A DNA stretch of 64,000 bases from Diphasiastrum complanatum (Eukaryota; Streptophyta; Lycopodiopsida; Lycopodiales; Lycopodiaceae): assembly GCA_029204225.1 (NCBI GenBank), contig CM055112.1, positions 1,700,346 through 1,764,345 of the forward strand. Direction: 5' to 3'. Shown here in pieces: positions 51,871 through 64,000 of the stretch (position 1 is the stretch's first letter; the number at the start of each line of letters is the position of its first letter). The notes beneath the pieces are model-generated. The model ran no database searches, was not told the DNA's origin, and saw only the letters and a program-made list of their open reading frames with translations. Both the position numbers and the translations under genes were made by a program.

Positions 51871-54342
51871 TTTTTTTTAGCCTTTTTTTGAAAGATAGAA
51901 TAAAATATGAGGCATAGTGGAAGAGGAAGCCTCGAGCCTGAGGTCCGTCTGCTAACCTCTAAATAAGCCAATCCAAACATTATAACGAGGTCAAAGACAT
52001 TTCAAATTATTTTGCTAACCAAGGGTAATACCGAGACTGATTAAAAATATGACACATCAATATAAGCCTCAAAATTTTACAGATTGCAAATGGATGGTAT
52101 TTTTTAAAATTGTTGTTGTCAACACATTGAATTTCATTTTCTATCAACATTAGGGGTCATATACACAAGTGAAAATATAAAATTATGTATCATAACAATA
52201 TCATGATCACAATTTGTGTAATCACATGTGTCAAATTTTTGTTTGATGTTGACTAATTAAATACAATTGCGTCTGTGAGCAATGTAATTAACGTGAAGGA
52301 TTTCAGATCAATTAAGATCCAAATCCATAAATGATCTTGGGATTAGAAAGAGAACAAATCACCAATCTTGCCAATGTAAGAAAACCAAGATCTACACTAT
52401 GAAAGGGATGCAAACTCTAATAGATATTGATCAAACCTCAATCAAAACATAAAAAGAAGCTGTTATCCATATAAAAATAGTAAGCTATTGTATTTCACAC
52501 ATGTGAAAAACATATCTCCAGCATTCCTCCCCACTCCTACTCATTGCTAGTCCCCCCTCCTCTCATATTGCTCTTTATGCCTTTTTTTTCTTATGGGTAC
52601 TCCTTTCTTTGAAAATTCTCTATTATAAAGATGTCCTTTCTTCTTCTTTCTTATAGCCTTTTATAGAATTTCCTCTTTTCGTAGAACTTCATTTGAAAAA
52701 TTCCCATTTGAAGTTTTGGCCGACTTTTCTTATGGAGTTTCGCTTTTTCTTGATAATTCCGGGTTTTGGACTTCATTTCCGAAGTTGCCCAATATGACCT
52801 TGCGGAATGAGTTATGGGTATTCAGAAGAATAAAGGTGAGTTTGCCGGCAGCTTTCGTCATGAAAACTTCATACAATTTTCCAGGTAGCGCTTTGACAAT
52901 CAAACTGAATAATTGTATTGTAAGATTCAGATGAGTGAAGTTTTCTTTGCCGAACTTCATCTACAAAAATTTTTGTGTGAAGTTTGGTCCGACTTTCCTC
53001 TTGAAGTTTTCAATAGCTCCTACCCTATTTTTAAGACTTGGACCGTTATTTGTTTGAGGTCAACTTCTTCTCCTTGAAAGTGAAATGCTAACTTTTTTCT
53101 TCATTTGTCAGGAACCTTTCCCCACATATGTCCGAACTTTGTTAGGAGTAATTTATTGTCAAAATATTGGGAGTATCCAAAAGAGAATAAGGGCACCATT
53201 GACCTAGGAATCTGTCTTCATTGGATTCCTTTAGGAGTATCTTCTCCAACAACATTTGTCTTTACTATCCCTACTGCTTAATGACGTTCTCATCTTCCTG
53301 TCTGTTTTATTTTCATGGATCTTGTTCTTATCCTGTCTGTGGAATATGTGTGACGTCATCATGATCTGTACGAAGTTCCATGTGTCTCTTCATTTTCAAT
53401 GCAGTTCACATGCTTGTGAAGGGTGGTAGCCGTTTTTGACACACCTAGTAACTCCTCAACATTTTCATAGATTTACTACATAGATCAGTTTTTCTTCAAA
53501 CTAGTCCTTTTCCCCATAATTATTGAGCACATTTTTTAACCCAATAAAACTTAGTATTTTTGGCTTTGAGAACTGGGATGTTTACTTGACGTCTAGGTAG
53601 AATCTTAAAACCCAGTGTTATTGATGGAGATGAAATTTCTGACGATCACTGTCCAAATTTCCTATATGCGTACTGTGTCAGTGAACGATCTTGGTAGAAA
53701 ATAACCTACCTGAAACACCTTGTTGATGGTTCTACTCATATTGTCGGTCTTATTCCCATTTTCGATGTATTTGAACTTCTCGATAGTGGTGATGTTGTTG
53801 ATGCTATGCCTCGTGACTGAGATTTCCCTAGTCGACAAGTGGGATCAAAACGCACTGCAGTTTTTATTAATTGAATGTCATAAGTACATTGAAAGCGTTG
53901 TTTACATGCTTCTAAATTACTGGGAAAGTATTTACAGAATTTTAAAAATTCTACTTTGGCCATTATCAGACAGGCTAGATGCCCCAACTGTAAATACAGT
54001 ACATACAATAATGTACAATAATCGGCCATAGTAGCCTGATTTTATTATGAAAATTTTAAGAATTGTCATGATTCAAGTTCAATTTTTTATGATAAAAAAT
54101 CAGCTACCACATGTAAACAGTCTTGTCGTTCTCTACACAGATACAATGGCGGTTCATTGCAGCAGCAGCTCTAGGGAAATTATCGGTACCTACAAAAAGG
54201 TCAATGACCACATCCTCCTACTCTGTCAACATCTCCAGCATAAACCTGCATGGGCAATAGCAACCATAAGGTAGACATCGTGATAAAACAAATTATGATT
54301 AACAAATCAGAAGCATGCTTGTCACTGGATGTCTCATTTTCG
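51871..54342. other. Anonymous spacer
   Basis: No gene recognised. TTTCACACATGTGAAA near 52494 resembles the LTR palindrome with one change. Frames at 52716-52960 and 53720-54031 overlap on both strands and look accidental. Confidence 0.4.
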
Positions 54343-55198
54343 TCAATGTCCACCTGCACTATGCTCCTCTTTTGAACTTACTTCCCTAGCTGTGTAATCT
54401 AGCCTTTGATTGGATCTTGCCTCCCATCTATTAGGGCCTCTTCCCCCTCTTGCTTTTGATGCATAAGCTACAACTGCTTCGGAATGCAAAACTTTTCCTT
54501 TTTTGGCTTCCCACTCACGAAATAAATCATCTTCGCATGGATGTCCCTCTCCCTTCGGGTAGTCCAACCACCAAGGACACCTTTTTAGCTCCCATGAGCT
54601 GATCATCGACAATTGTCCAATCCTCGGCCTCCATTGGGAGCTTTGTTATCACCTTTTCATCAATAAGCCAAACCAACCAACTGGAAGCCAAGTAAACATT
54701 GTTAAAAATATGTGCATTGCAAGTAAACAATAAGTACATACATCCAATGAATAACACGTTGCATACCCTATAGGCCAGCCGTCTAGCTGTGTAGTCAATC
54801 TATGACTGCTTATTGAGTGTGGCAGAGTTTTTCATATCTTTCTTGATATCATCAAAAGCGTGATTGAAGTGCAATTGTCGTTGTCTTCTGAAAAACAAGT
54901 CAGTGTTGTCAGGTAGGCTGTGTCCTTCACATGTGGTCAGGCTATTGATTATGGAGTTTGCAAGCAATAATGCTTGCCACCAATATGTCTTCACGCACAT
55001 ATATTTGCGAAAATTTTTGTTGTCGAAAGGCATTCCCCATGTATCCCTTGTTGGCTTGTCAGCAAGGAGAATGCGAAGATCTAGAATTCAACCTGGATCA
55101 AGAATTGATGTTCTTCCTAGCATCAGTTGTTTATCTCTTGGAGATCCAGATTGCCCATGCTAATTTCAATCTCATCAGTGTCTTGATCATCTAAACCA
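54343..55198 (-). pseudogene. Unrecognised decayed ORF
   Basis: Minus-strand frames suggest a real but broken protein. MPFDNKNFRKYMCVKTYWWQALLLANSIINSLTTCEGHSLPDNTDLFFRRQRQLHFNHAFDDIKKDMKNS is at 55033-54800. A possible GTATGC...TTCCAG intron lies at about 54770-54683. WLVWLIDEKVITKLPMEAEDWTIVDDQLM follows and, after a frame change, MSMISSWELKRCPWWLDYPKGEGHPCEDDLFREWEAKKGK continues. I do not recognise the family; transposon ORF or host fragment are both possible. Confidence 0.35.
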
Positions 55199-55239
55199 AA
55201 AGAGTGAGTCTTTTTAGTAGGCCGTTCTGTTACTGACTC

Positions 55240-55545
55240 GGCTCAGTCGAGATGGGAAACAAAGTATTGGTGTCGGCTCGGTTGAGATCTCGGTTGAGGT
55301 CAGATGTAGAGACTCGGTTGAGATTTGTCGTGATGACTTGATCTGAAGGTAGGACTTGGTTGAGAACAGACTGAATGACTCGGTCGAGAGCTAAAGGTAG
55401 GGCTCGGTTGAGAACAAACTGAATGACCTGGTCGAGAGTTGAAGGTAGGGCTTGGTTGAGAATAGACCAAATGACCCAGTCGAGAGCTAATTGAATGGCT
55501 CGGTTGAGATCTGAAGCTATGACTCGGTCCAGTCGCCTTCGAAAG
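55240..55545. repeat. 48-bp minisatellite (two 24-bp halves)
   Basis: Units built on CTCGGTTGAGA and ACTGAATGAC recur in two-step order; one full unit from GAGCTAAAGG to the next is 48 bp. Half-units of 24 bp keep the frame, so the minus strand reads a repeat of the type LNRALPLALDRVIQSVLNQ. About six full units, most regular between 55350 and 55500. Confidence 0.8.
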
Positions 55546-55653
55546 CAGTTTGGAACAAAGGTTGGAAAAAGATTTTGTGTTGGAACTGCTTGGTGCAAGA
55601 AAAAGCGGAATGAAAGAGTGAACTTTGTCGTGTTTTATGTATAGATTTTCTTC

Positions 55654-56752
55654 TCAATACTGAACTAGAGCTTTGATGTGTGCTCCATCAACACTATCCC
55701 TCAACGTGGCATTGTGCAAAAAGATATGACAAAAAGTTTTGAGTCTTGACGCATAAGGTTTTTTGAAATGGGTATTGATGGCGCTCATGTGCTGTGGTTG
55801 ATGACTGGTGATGGCACTTCCGGGTAGGATCTTATTAGATTGCTTGGGAAAATCCTTAAAACTATATTTCCGTACACATTCATGGCATTCAGCATGGTAT
55901 TGGTTTTTGACTTTACAATCAACCATGAAATGACCTGTTTCGTCATAGATGAAATATATGTTGCTCATTGGCCCTTGGGCAATTGCATAGCCATCTTGGA
56001 TGGCTAGCAGTTTTGGAGGTTCGAAATTGTGTGGATACTCGTCTCCTTGACGTGAACATGAGGGATCTTCATGATAATGTGCGTACCTTTTAGAATTGGA
56101 TGTGTTGTCGGTATGGTATGAATGATTAGAGGAATTATCAACAAAATGTGTCTGAACTGGTGCTTTAGGAGGTCGGGCACCATGTGTTTTCTCGTCTATG
56201 GTGTACCTGACCAGAGGATAGCTGACCAGACATTGAGCTTTGGATAGACTTCAATATATTTTGAAACTCTTTGGTGAGTTTCTCCATCTGCATTTGGTGT
56301 TGTTGATTCAGCAACTCCATATGAGATTTCCAAAGTTGATCCAAAGTGTCCTCAGTCAGCTTTTATGGACAACACGATGTGCTCTACGTTCATCGATCGA
56401 TCATGTTCATCGAGAAAAGTTGGACCATGGCTTCGTGAGATGTCTCTCCATAAATGTCGGAAGCATTCTCAAAGACTTGTAGAAATCTTTGACGGTTTGA
56501 ATTACTGTCGTACTTAGGGAGATCTAGCTTTGGTGTACATTTTTCAGTATGAGCTACATGGTTTACAAAAGCCCCATTTATGTTAGTTCTTGCATGTGAT
56601 GACTCAATATCATGAAATTGTGCTCGGTCATATAAAGTTTCTGTTCGAGTGGGTTCCCATCTTTCTAATGGGTTTGTGGAAGATTCGTTTACTTGTGATT
56701 TTAATTGGGAGAACCTAGTATGTTTGACTTGCTCAGACGTGGGTGACACCAT
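55654..56752 (-). pseudogene. Retrotransposon gag remnant with damaged zinc knuckle
   Basis: The frame from MVSPTSEQVKHTRFSQLK (56752) includes KLDLPKYDSNSNRQRFLQVFENASDIYGE, matching the plant gypsy-type gag opening (LPKFDG...W...FE). After stops, 55968-55654 reads IYFIYDETGHFMVDCKVKNQYHAEC, a CCHC-like knuckle with the first two Cys changed to Tyr. It is incomplete between about 56390 and 55970. Probably the gag of a decayed Ty3/gypsy or non-autonomous element. The minisatellite at 55240-55545 follows downstream on the same strand. Confidence 0.55.
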
Positions 56753-57384
56753 ATAGTAGGGTTTTCAATATGGAGGGAAACCAAAGTTTGAATTTAAGCT
56801 TGGACCTGTTATAAAAGGTTGTAACTCATGGAATGAGTAATCTCTCTCTCTCTTTCTTATCTCATTCATGCTTGTACATGGTTCTCTTGGGTTCTACTAT
56901 CCATTGGTGCACTATACTTGTGATATCTTGCAAATCTATGTGTAGAATGTTCGTTGAGAGAGCTTCAGAAAGGAAATGATGGAATGCATCACTATAAGAG
57001 ACTATGGAGGATATATCTGGAGAGAGTGCTGATCCAGAGCCAACCTATTCAAGATTGTAATATAAGTTCTTGCACAATCTGAGTGCACTGGACCATAATC
57101 TAATGATTCTTGTTCGAGGCAATTTCACCTCCAGTTCTGCCTTGTTTTCTGTCTGACTGAGAGCATTAGTGGTCAAAACAGTTAATTCATCTATATCTTC
57201 CAGCGATGCGTGGCATCAACCACACTTTGATTCCACTTAGCAACCATCCTCAGTGAGCTATCACTAATTCTGCACTGCTACGATTATTAGACCATACACA
57301 TTCAATCACTATCTGTGGATCTGAGCAGAAAACCAATGAAAGGCAGTTGTTTGCACGGGCAGATTTCCAGTGTTGCTACTATTC
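56753..57384. other. Anonymous segment, LTR-like features
   Basis: No gene. A TATA-like TTATAAAAGG near 56810 is followed by a (CT)n-rich stretch at 56840-56860, as in an LTR promoter and R region. Borders not found. Confidence 0.35.
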
Positions 57385-59200
57385 CACTGATACATGAACA
57401 CTGAGTAAAGACTTGATCTGAGCAATTAAGCAGAAGCATGAGTCCATCGCTACCACACATAAGAGGGAGAGACTGTTGTTGATCGAATTTAGCCAACTAC
57501 CTCCTTGCTGATCGTTGGACAGGATCGCTATTGTACATGACATCTGATTCTGGGGGTTGGAAAGCACTGCATCAAACTTGAGATCGTCTTCTACAACTCC
57601 TCAGTGCATATTTGAAGTTCTCCATCATGTGTTCCCAGTTAATTGCTACTAAGAAGATGGAAGAGCAATTCTCCATACCTACATCTGATCAAAAATGGAA
57701 TTATGATGTTTAACTGCTGATTAGAGAGCGATGCACATGTATGATGATTCTAGCATAAAAAAATAACTCTTTGCTACAGTCTCTGTTACTTGAACTATAT
57801 CCATCGTTGTCATGCACAAGAGAGAGACTATCTTTATCATTATCATTAAGCTTTGAAAAAAGGAATCATGAAAGAGTGGAGTTTTGGTGAAGAAGACGTG
57901 AGAGAACCAATGTGCACGAACATCGCCTCCTCAGAAGTGAACACTGCTGTTGATACACGAGTTTGAATTTCTGAAGTACCCGAGTATTGAGTTCGAGTAT
58001 TGAGTTTGAGTGATGGCCTCTTGAGAGCAGTGTGGAGTCATAGCTTTTGACCGTTGAGACAGAAGGATTATCTCTCCTTAGAACTGAGTAGTCCTGTTAC
58101 TGATCACTTTTTCAAGCTTTCGTTATATCATTTTTCTGAGCGCTTGATTGAGCGAGGTATCTAATACACCTATGCGAAAATCTGAGCACTCATGATCTAA
58201 TGATCATTCTTACCTGCCAGACTGAATTTCTACACGAACTCAAAGACCTGTGAGCACCGGTGTGATGCCCATCTAATGAATGCCACCTTGTTTGGTTCTT
58301 GCTCTCAATCCTTGACAAACCACATCTGAGCAGCGGATGCTCTAACAACTGGCAAAATTCATGTTGCTGGTTGCTAAATCACCGTGGAGACTTGCTAAGC
58401 TTCTACCATCCAAGCATAGAACTATGAGAGCAAGCCATCCTTGAGCTACCTAAGCTCTTGCCGCTACTGAGCCATTGCAGCTTCAACAACTATGGGAGAT
58501 GAGCAGTGATCAGCGGTCTATGAGAGGTTGTGGAGAGATCATAGTTGTCTGATTACACAGGATATCTTCTTGAGAGCAGCTAAGGAATAGAGATTTTGAT
58601 GGGATTTTACTATCCTTTCACAACCCTCCGCGTGTATAACATGTGAATGTATACGTTATCTGAGTGCTTGTCAGGTTTCCTAAGTAGAGGACTGATCTCT
58701 GAGTTTCCAGTCAGCTATTATCTGAGGAAAGGAAAAGCAGTTCTCCATGCCTACTTCTGATCAAGAGCGAAATTCCGGTGTCTACTAGCCACGGATCTTA
58801 ACATGGATAGTTATTACTTTGAGAACTAGTACAGAGGAGATTGTCATACGATGCTTTCTGACTAGAGAACTGAAGTGTTTACGTTTGGAGGCCATGTACT
58901 GCATTGCGAGCAAATTGCTATCGACTTGCTGCCCGCTCATGACTCAGTACCAAGACGTGATAGCAACCACAACCCGTGACTGTGATTTGTCTGGTTAAGC
59001 ATTTGGTGATTCAACATTCTAATGTTAGGTATTTCACTCCTATGCTTTCTAGAATTATGTGAATTAATGTATATGAAATCTGACTGTCAATGAATATAGT
59101 GACTTTAGTTTTCTTGTTAGGACTACTCATTTGCATCTATGATTATTTGTGGATTCTAGAAAAGACTCTTGGTTAATTATCATTTCTGTAGTTATTAACA
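57385..59200 (-). repeat. Dispersed repeat R, uninterrupted inverted copy
   Basis: Reverse complement of 13984-14322 plus 24307-25608, without the Copia-5 insertion. At about 58818-58825 the two parts are joined directly. This copy is about 100 bp longer in its inner part. No coding capacity recognised. Confidence 0.75.
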
Positions 59201-60396
59201 TGAGTTGAGTGGGCTAAAATTAGAGAGAAAAAAGAGAAAAAAAAATAGAAGAGAACGAAAAGAAAAAAATGTGTTAGCTATACAGCAAAGAGCTATTAAC
59301 TGCTTGAACTATGTTAAAAGTATATTTACTAATGCATGAATCAAATAGACACACATGGTTCAAAATAAGTGTATCCCATTTTTTAAATCGATTCGAATCA
59401 TTATACTTAATTATCCTTGATTTTCTGAATTTTGTATACTTTTTTGCTATATGTGAAAAGATGTGTTCCTCTGAAATGGGTGCACAAAGGTTATGAGCGT
59501 TTGTATGGGAAGTCTTGTTATGCCTTTTTTGGAGTCACTACTATCAAAGATAAAATTGAAGAGGCTTCAATATAGGTTTATGGGGCCTAACTGTCTTTTT
59601 TTGAAAAAAATTGTGAATTTTTGCACGAGAAGCTGTTAGCTAATTTATGAGTAAAAGTATACATGTCTTGATTAGTGATTGACTTTCATGGGAAGTTTAG
59701 GAAGTTCTAAGCCATCCACGCATAATAACACAATTTTTTTTTTGTGCAAAAAACTATTTCTTTGTGGGTCTCATATATATTAGAAGAAAATACAGCTTCA
59801 ATTGCATGGAGGTGGTTCATGGACTTGACACGGATTGGACGGAACCATTGTTGTTCAGTTCCAACATCGTTTGCTCAGAAACACCCTTTGTCCCGAGCAC
59901 TTAGGTCACCCAAAATGGACTAGTTTTGCAGTTTTCCGTTCAACGACCCAGTTTCTCCCAGCGAGGTTAATTTCTCTTGTCGCCTGTTCCGACCTCTGGG
60001 CAACGCCGAGGGGAACCTGTAGAGACAACAACCAGACTACTACCCTAAACCGTTAGAAGTTGAGCCCTGAAAAGGACTTCCAAGATATCTACTAATGGAA
60101 ATAGGTGGAATTCAAATCCTTGGAGAAAGACATACAGTTTTGAATCTTGGAAGTGTGGAAAGGCCTTATGTTTTCTTATTGGTGATCTCTTGAAGTTTCC
60201 ATAAGTCTTAATTGAATAAATTCATATATTATTGTGATATATCAAGGTTCTAGAACACTGCTTTTGAAATTTTTTGACGAGAAAATACAAAGCAGTATTT
60301 GGCTTGAAGGTCAAATGGGTGCTAAAGATGCTCGCTTCGGTCATAAAACTGCTTGCCATGAAATGCTCGCCAAATATCATTCCCCTTGCACCTTAG
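59201..60396. other. Anonymous spacer
   Basis: Very A/T-rich around 59200-59780. A more GC-rich block at 59810-60060 has a 73-codon frame but no recognisable family. Confidence 0.4.
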
Positions 60397-61012
60397 TATG
60401 CTTGCTCCTAGCATGAAAAATAGGAATGGTTGCCAACCTTTGGGCTGATTGACTGTCATAAAAGATGATTGGGCTCTCTGAAAAGTCCAGCAAGTGAAAA
60501 TCCTTGATCATCCTCTTGATTCATACATCTTCTTTGTGCAATGTGTAAGAGCTTTGTACTCGGCCTCATTAGATGACAATGAGATAGTGGACATCCATGA
60601 TATAGCTCCATCACCTATGAAAATACAATGAGAACTAATGGATTTCCTATCCATTACATCTCCAACATGGTCAAAATCTAAAAATCCAAAAAGATTAGAT
60701 GATGATCCCTCATACAATATGCCAAAATCTTGAGTTCCAATGATGTACCTCAAAACTCATTTTCCTAATTTCCAATGCTCCTCACTAGGACCTTGCAGGA
60801 ATTGACGCAATATTCCAACACAATAGCTTAGATCTAGTCTAGTTATGGTTAGATAGATGAGTGAATCAACTAGCTTTCTATAGAGAGTAATGTCCTTGAA
60901 GGATCTTTCACTACCTCTTATAGTTAGGTTTATATGAGACTCTATAGGTGTATCACTAGCTTTTGCATCTACCACATGAAATCTTTCTAGAATAGAATTA
61001 GCATACTTCTCA
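60397..61012 (-). pseudogene. Copia-3, 3' part (RT end and RNase H), inverted
   Basis: Minus-strand frames read ANSILERFHVVDAKASDTPIESHINLTIRGSERSFKDITLYRKLVDSLIYLTITRLDLSYCVG (RT end), then MRYIIGTQDFGILYEGSSSNLFGFLDFDHVGDVMDRKSISSHCIFIGDGAISWM and SSNEAEYKALTHCTK (RNase H). They are close to Copia-C but carry a frame break near 60757 and a short deletion before TISLSS. The segment ends exactly where the plus-strand gag begins. Confidence 0.9.
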
Positions 61013-64000
61013 TTGAGATGAATGATGTTTTGGATATTGTTGTAGGTTTGGAGGAGAGACCAGCAACACAACAAGATCAATTGAGGTATGACAAAAGGGC
61101 CAAGAAGGCTCTACACATGATAAAGATGAATGTTACGAATGAACTTCTCAAGGAAGTTGGTAAGTGCACATCATCTTTGGAATCTTGGAAGTCATTGAAG
61201 AAGCTTTATGAATCCAAGTCTACTTCTAGAGTGTTGACTCTAAGAAGGCAAATATTTTCTCGTTTGCAAAAGAATGAAGAAAGTCCAAGTACTTTTGTTC
61301 TTGAGAATGAAAGCATTGAATGATGAGTTAGCTTGCATAGATGAAAGCATTAAGGAAAGAGAGCTTATTCAAGTGATTCTTAATGGCTTGTTGGATGCTC
61401 ATGCTAACATTGTTCAAAGTATTGCTATTCAAAAGACTTTGCCAAGTTTGATGGATCTTCAAGAGATCTTGATCAATGAGGAATATAGGCTTCAAGCAAG
61501 AGATGTATCTACATTGACACTTCAAGAGGATGCTATGTTCACAAAGGGCAAATTCAAGGGCAAAACCAAAAGCAAGTGGTCTAAAGGGCAAGATCAAGTG
61601 GATGCTTCTTCAAGTGGCAAAAAGAAGGATAGATCAAAGCTCAAGTGCTTCTATTGTGGCATCAAAGGACACTTTGCAAGTGAGTGCTACAAGAAGAAGA
61701 GAGATCAAGGAGACAAGCAAGGTAATCTTACTCTTGATGAGGATGGTTTGGATGTGCAAGATGCAAATGATGATGCTTTTGTGATGTCTTCATGTATGCT
61801 TGTTAATGATGGAGATCTAGATCCTTGGTGGATTGATAGTGGAGCAAGTTCACACATGACCTTTCACAAAGAGTACTTCACTTCTTTGTTGGCATATGGA
61901 GATGACAAGAGGGTGATCTACACGGCCAATGACGGTGAGTGTGCAATCAAAGGGATTGGCACAATTCCTATTTCTCTCTCTACAAATAGGAATGTTCATT
62001 TGGAAGATGTCTTGTTTATTCCATCTATTACCAAGAATTTGCTTAGTGTGAGTCAAATGCTAAGTAAGGGCCTCAAGGTGGAGTTTGATGGAGATGCTTG
62101 TTTGATCAAAAGGAAGGATGTCTTGATTGGAAAAGGTAAAAGGCAAGGGAAGTTGTTCAAACTTGATGCTTGTGTTATTGCTAACCAAGTTGGATGTGTT
62201 GCAAGGGAGCAAATTTCTATTCAAGAGGTTTTGGCACAAAAGGATGGGACACCTCAACTTCAAGTCATTGGAGGTAATGGCAAGGAAGAAGGTTTGTGAT
62301 TGGTCTTCCAAGCTCCTTAAGTAATGACAAGCATGTTTGTGAGTCTTGTGCTTTGTCTAAGTCACATAGACTACCTTATACTAGATCTATTTCTAGATCT
62401 ACAAAGCCTTTTCAACTTGTACATTCGGATATTCATGGATTTACTACAATTAGCAGAAGTGGAGCTAAGATGTATGTAACATTCATTGATGATTTTAGTA
62501 GATTTTGTTGGATCTATCTACTAAAGAGCAAGGATGAAGTGTATGATGTCTTTGTCAAGTTCAAAAATGCAAGGGAGAACCAATTTTCCACAAAGATCAA
62601 GTGCTTGAGAGGTGACAATGGTGGTGAGTACATATCTAACAAGTTCAAGGCCTTTTGTGATGAGCATGGGATCAAGAAGGAGTATACAACATCAAGGACC
62701 CCACAACAAAATGGAGTGGCTAAAATGAAGAATAGGACTTTATGTGAAAGTGCTAAAGCTATGAGGTTAAATGCTAATCTTGATAGACCATTTTGGGATC
62801 AAGCTTTGTTGTGTGCCAATTTCTTGTGCAATAAGTGGCCGAGTGCTATTTTTGGATGGAAGGACACCTTTTGAGATGCTATTCAAGAGGAGGCTGAGTG
62901 TCAACTTTCTAAGAACCTTTGGATGCACATGCTATGTCAACATTACTCTTGATAATAGGATCAAGGAGGATCCATCTTCAAGAAGAGTTATTTTTTTTGG
63001 ATATAGTGAGGTGAGTAAAGCCTACAAGGTTTACATTCCTTCTACTAACAAAGTGATTGCTGGTAGAGATGTCATTTTTTTATGAGGGAAACATTCCAAA
63101 GGTGTCTTTAAGCATGATTGATGGTAAAGTAGATGGTTCTAACATTCTTGATGTGATGAGAAGGATCCTACTTTGGATGGTGGTGATGATGGACCTTCAT
63201 CAAGTCAAAAGCCAAGGCGAACATCAAGAGAAAGACAAGTACCTTTCAAGTCTCCATATGATCAAGAAGGGTAAGCAAGTAGTTTCTGGGAAATTATGTT
63301 GCTTTCCTAACCTCTTTGGATGAGCCTACAAGTGTAGATCAAGCAAGGAAAGAAGAGAAGTGGATCCAAGCAATGGATCTCGAGTATCAAGCTCTTATGA
63401 AGAATGAAACACAGAGATTGGTGGAGTTGCCTAAGGACAAGAAAGCTATTGGATGCATATGGATCTTCAAGGTGAAGACAAACCAAGATGGATGTATCAA
63501 CAAGTACAAGGCAAGGTTAGTGGCAAAAGGGTATGCTCAACAACAAGGAATTGACTATGATGAGACCTTTGCACCCGTGGCAAAGATGGTAAGCATTCGA
63601 GTCATCATTTCACTTGCTACACTTTATGGATGGGATCTATGGCAAATGGACATTTCAAATGCATTCTTGAATGGTGATCTTGAGGAGGAAGTATACATGG
63701 AGCAACCCGAGAGCTACATTTCATCAACAAACGTCAAATCATGTGTGTCTTCTACAAAAAGAGTTTGTATGGCCTTAAGCAAGCACCAAGGAGCTGGTAT
63801 GCTAAGCTTAACACTTTTTTACTCTCTCAAGGCTTTGTTATGAGTGAGTATGATCATTCACTTTATTATAGGTTTGCTGGAAATGATGTTACCATCTTGC
63901 TAATCTATGTGGATGATATCATCTTGAGTGGTGGAGACAATCAAGATGTGGAGGATATCAAGAATGCTCTTAAGAAGGAGTTTGAGGTGCATGATCTTGG
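61013..64000 (+). pseudogene. Copia-3, gag to RT, broken, runs off the window
   Basis: It begins at about gag residue 32 (LEMNDVLDIVVGLEERP), lacking the start codon. Zinc knuckle CFYCGIKGHFASEC (about 61650), protease DSGA (about 61838) and GAG-pre-integrase follow. Integrase has LVHSDIHG and LRGDNGGEY, but the third catalytic residue is Lys instead of Glu (GVAKMKN, 62722-62724). RT has KWIQAMDLEYQALMKNE... and YVDD at 63906-63917. Frame changes occur near 61305, 62235-62300, 62865, 63080, 63250-63316 and 63745. The sequence continues beyond 64000. Confidence 0.93.

Noticed and set aside
1-64000. CRISPR arrays, prokaryotic operons, rRNA genes, phage or plasmid features
   Set aside because: None is seen. 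Regularly spaced direct repeats with unique spacers are absent, and all coding matter is of eukaryotic transposon type.

Overview
The window is a retrotransposon-dominated stretch of a large-genome land plant. The evidence is plant-type Ty1/copia polyproteins, a chromodomain-type Ty3/gypsy element, CACTA transposase remains, initiator-methionine-tRNA primer-binding sites (TGGTATCAGAGC), GT...AG introns and AT-rich, repeat-rich spacers. I see no host gene I can name, and I cannot fix the species from sequence alone. Family labels below (Copia-1, Gypsy-B, R, X) are mine.

Layout. 1-4423: Copia-1 (minus), with an intact 1317-codon ORF and its 3' LTR cut by the window edge. 4424-5671: its leader with three imperfect ~175-bp repeats, then an older copia scrap. 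6935-10620: decayed CACTA-type DNA-transposon material: a TNP2-like transposase (plus), a possible Ulp1-like ORF (minus), and an unrecognised ORF with a clean intron (plus). 10620-13421: copia pol end, a ~1.06-kb LTR, then a PBS and gag scrap, i.e. two elements sharing one LTR. 13984-25608: dispersed repeat R, split by Copia-5 (14323-24306, TSD AAAAC). The right-hand LTR of Copia-5 holds LTR-X, an unknown long ORF, an inverted LTR-X fragment and a gypsy integrase scrap. 26125-28070: a coiled-coil-like remnant, a degenerate A-rich repeat and tRNA-Arg-like pieces.

28524-41830 is a three-level nest. Decayed Copia-A was split by Gypsy-B (29262-41688, TSD AGGAA), whose 5' LTR was later split by Copia-C (29489-35349, TSD GTTGG). 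Copia-C has two 653-bp LTRs that I read as identical and an intact 1316-codon ORF; it is the youngest and best candidate for activity here.

42970-43348 is the most unusual object: a complete 379-bp terminal-repeat retrotransposon in miniature (TRIM) with two 153-bp LTRs, perfect CTTTT target duplications, a PBS, a polypurine tract and only 73 bp of internal sequence. Each LTR carries a 72-nt tRNA-like sequence with A box and B box. This parallels the 5S-rRNA-bearing Cassandra TRIMs, but with a tRNA-type Pol III promoter.

43354-64000: CACTA-like subterminal repeats, microsatellites, a copia scrap (46.6-47.3 kb), a solo LTR with TSD GATGG (48381-49223), long anonymous AT-rich DNA, a 48-bp minisatellite beside a retrotransposon gag remnant (55.2-56.8 kb), a second inverted copy of R (57.4-59.2 kb) whose uninterrupted site proves the Copia-5 insertion, and Copia-3, a broken copia whose 3' part lies head-to-head against its gag (junction near 61013).

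How parts relate: Copia-1, Copia-C and Copia-3 belong to one lineage. The LTRs of Copia-1 and Copia-C, and the solo LTR, share a 14-bp CACGTG palindrome. Gypsy-B and the older copies are dead, with scattered stops and frameshifts.
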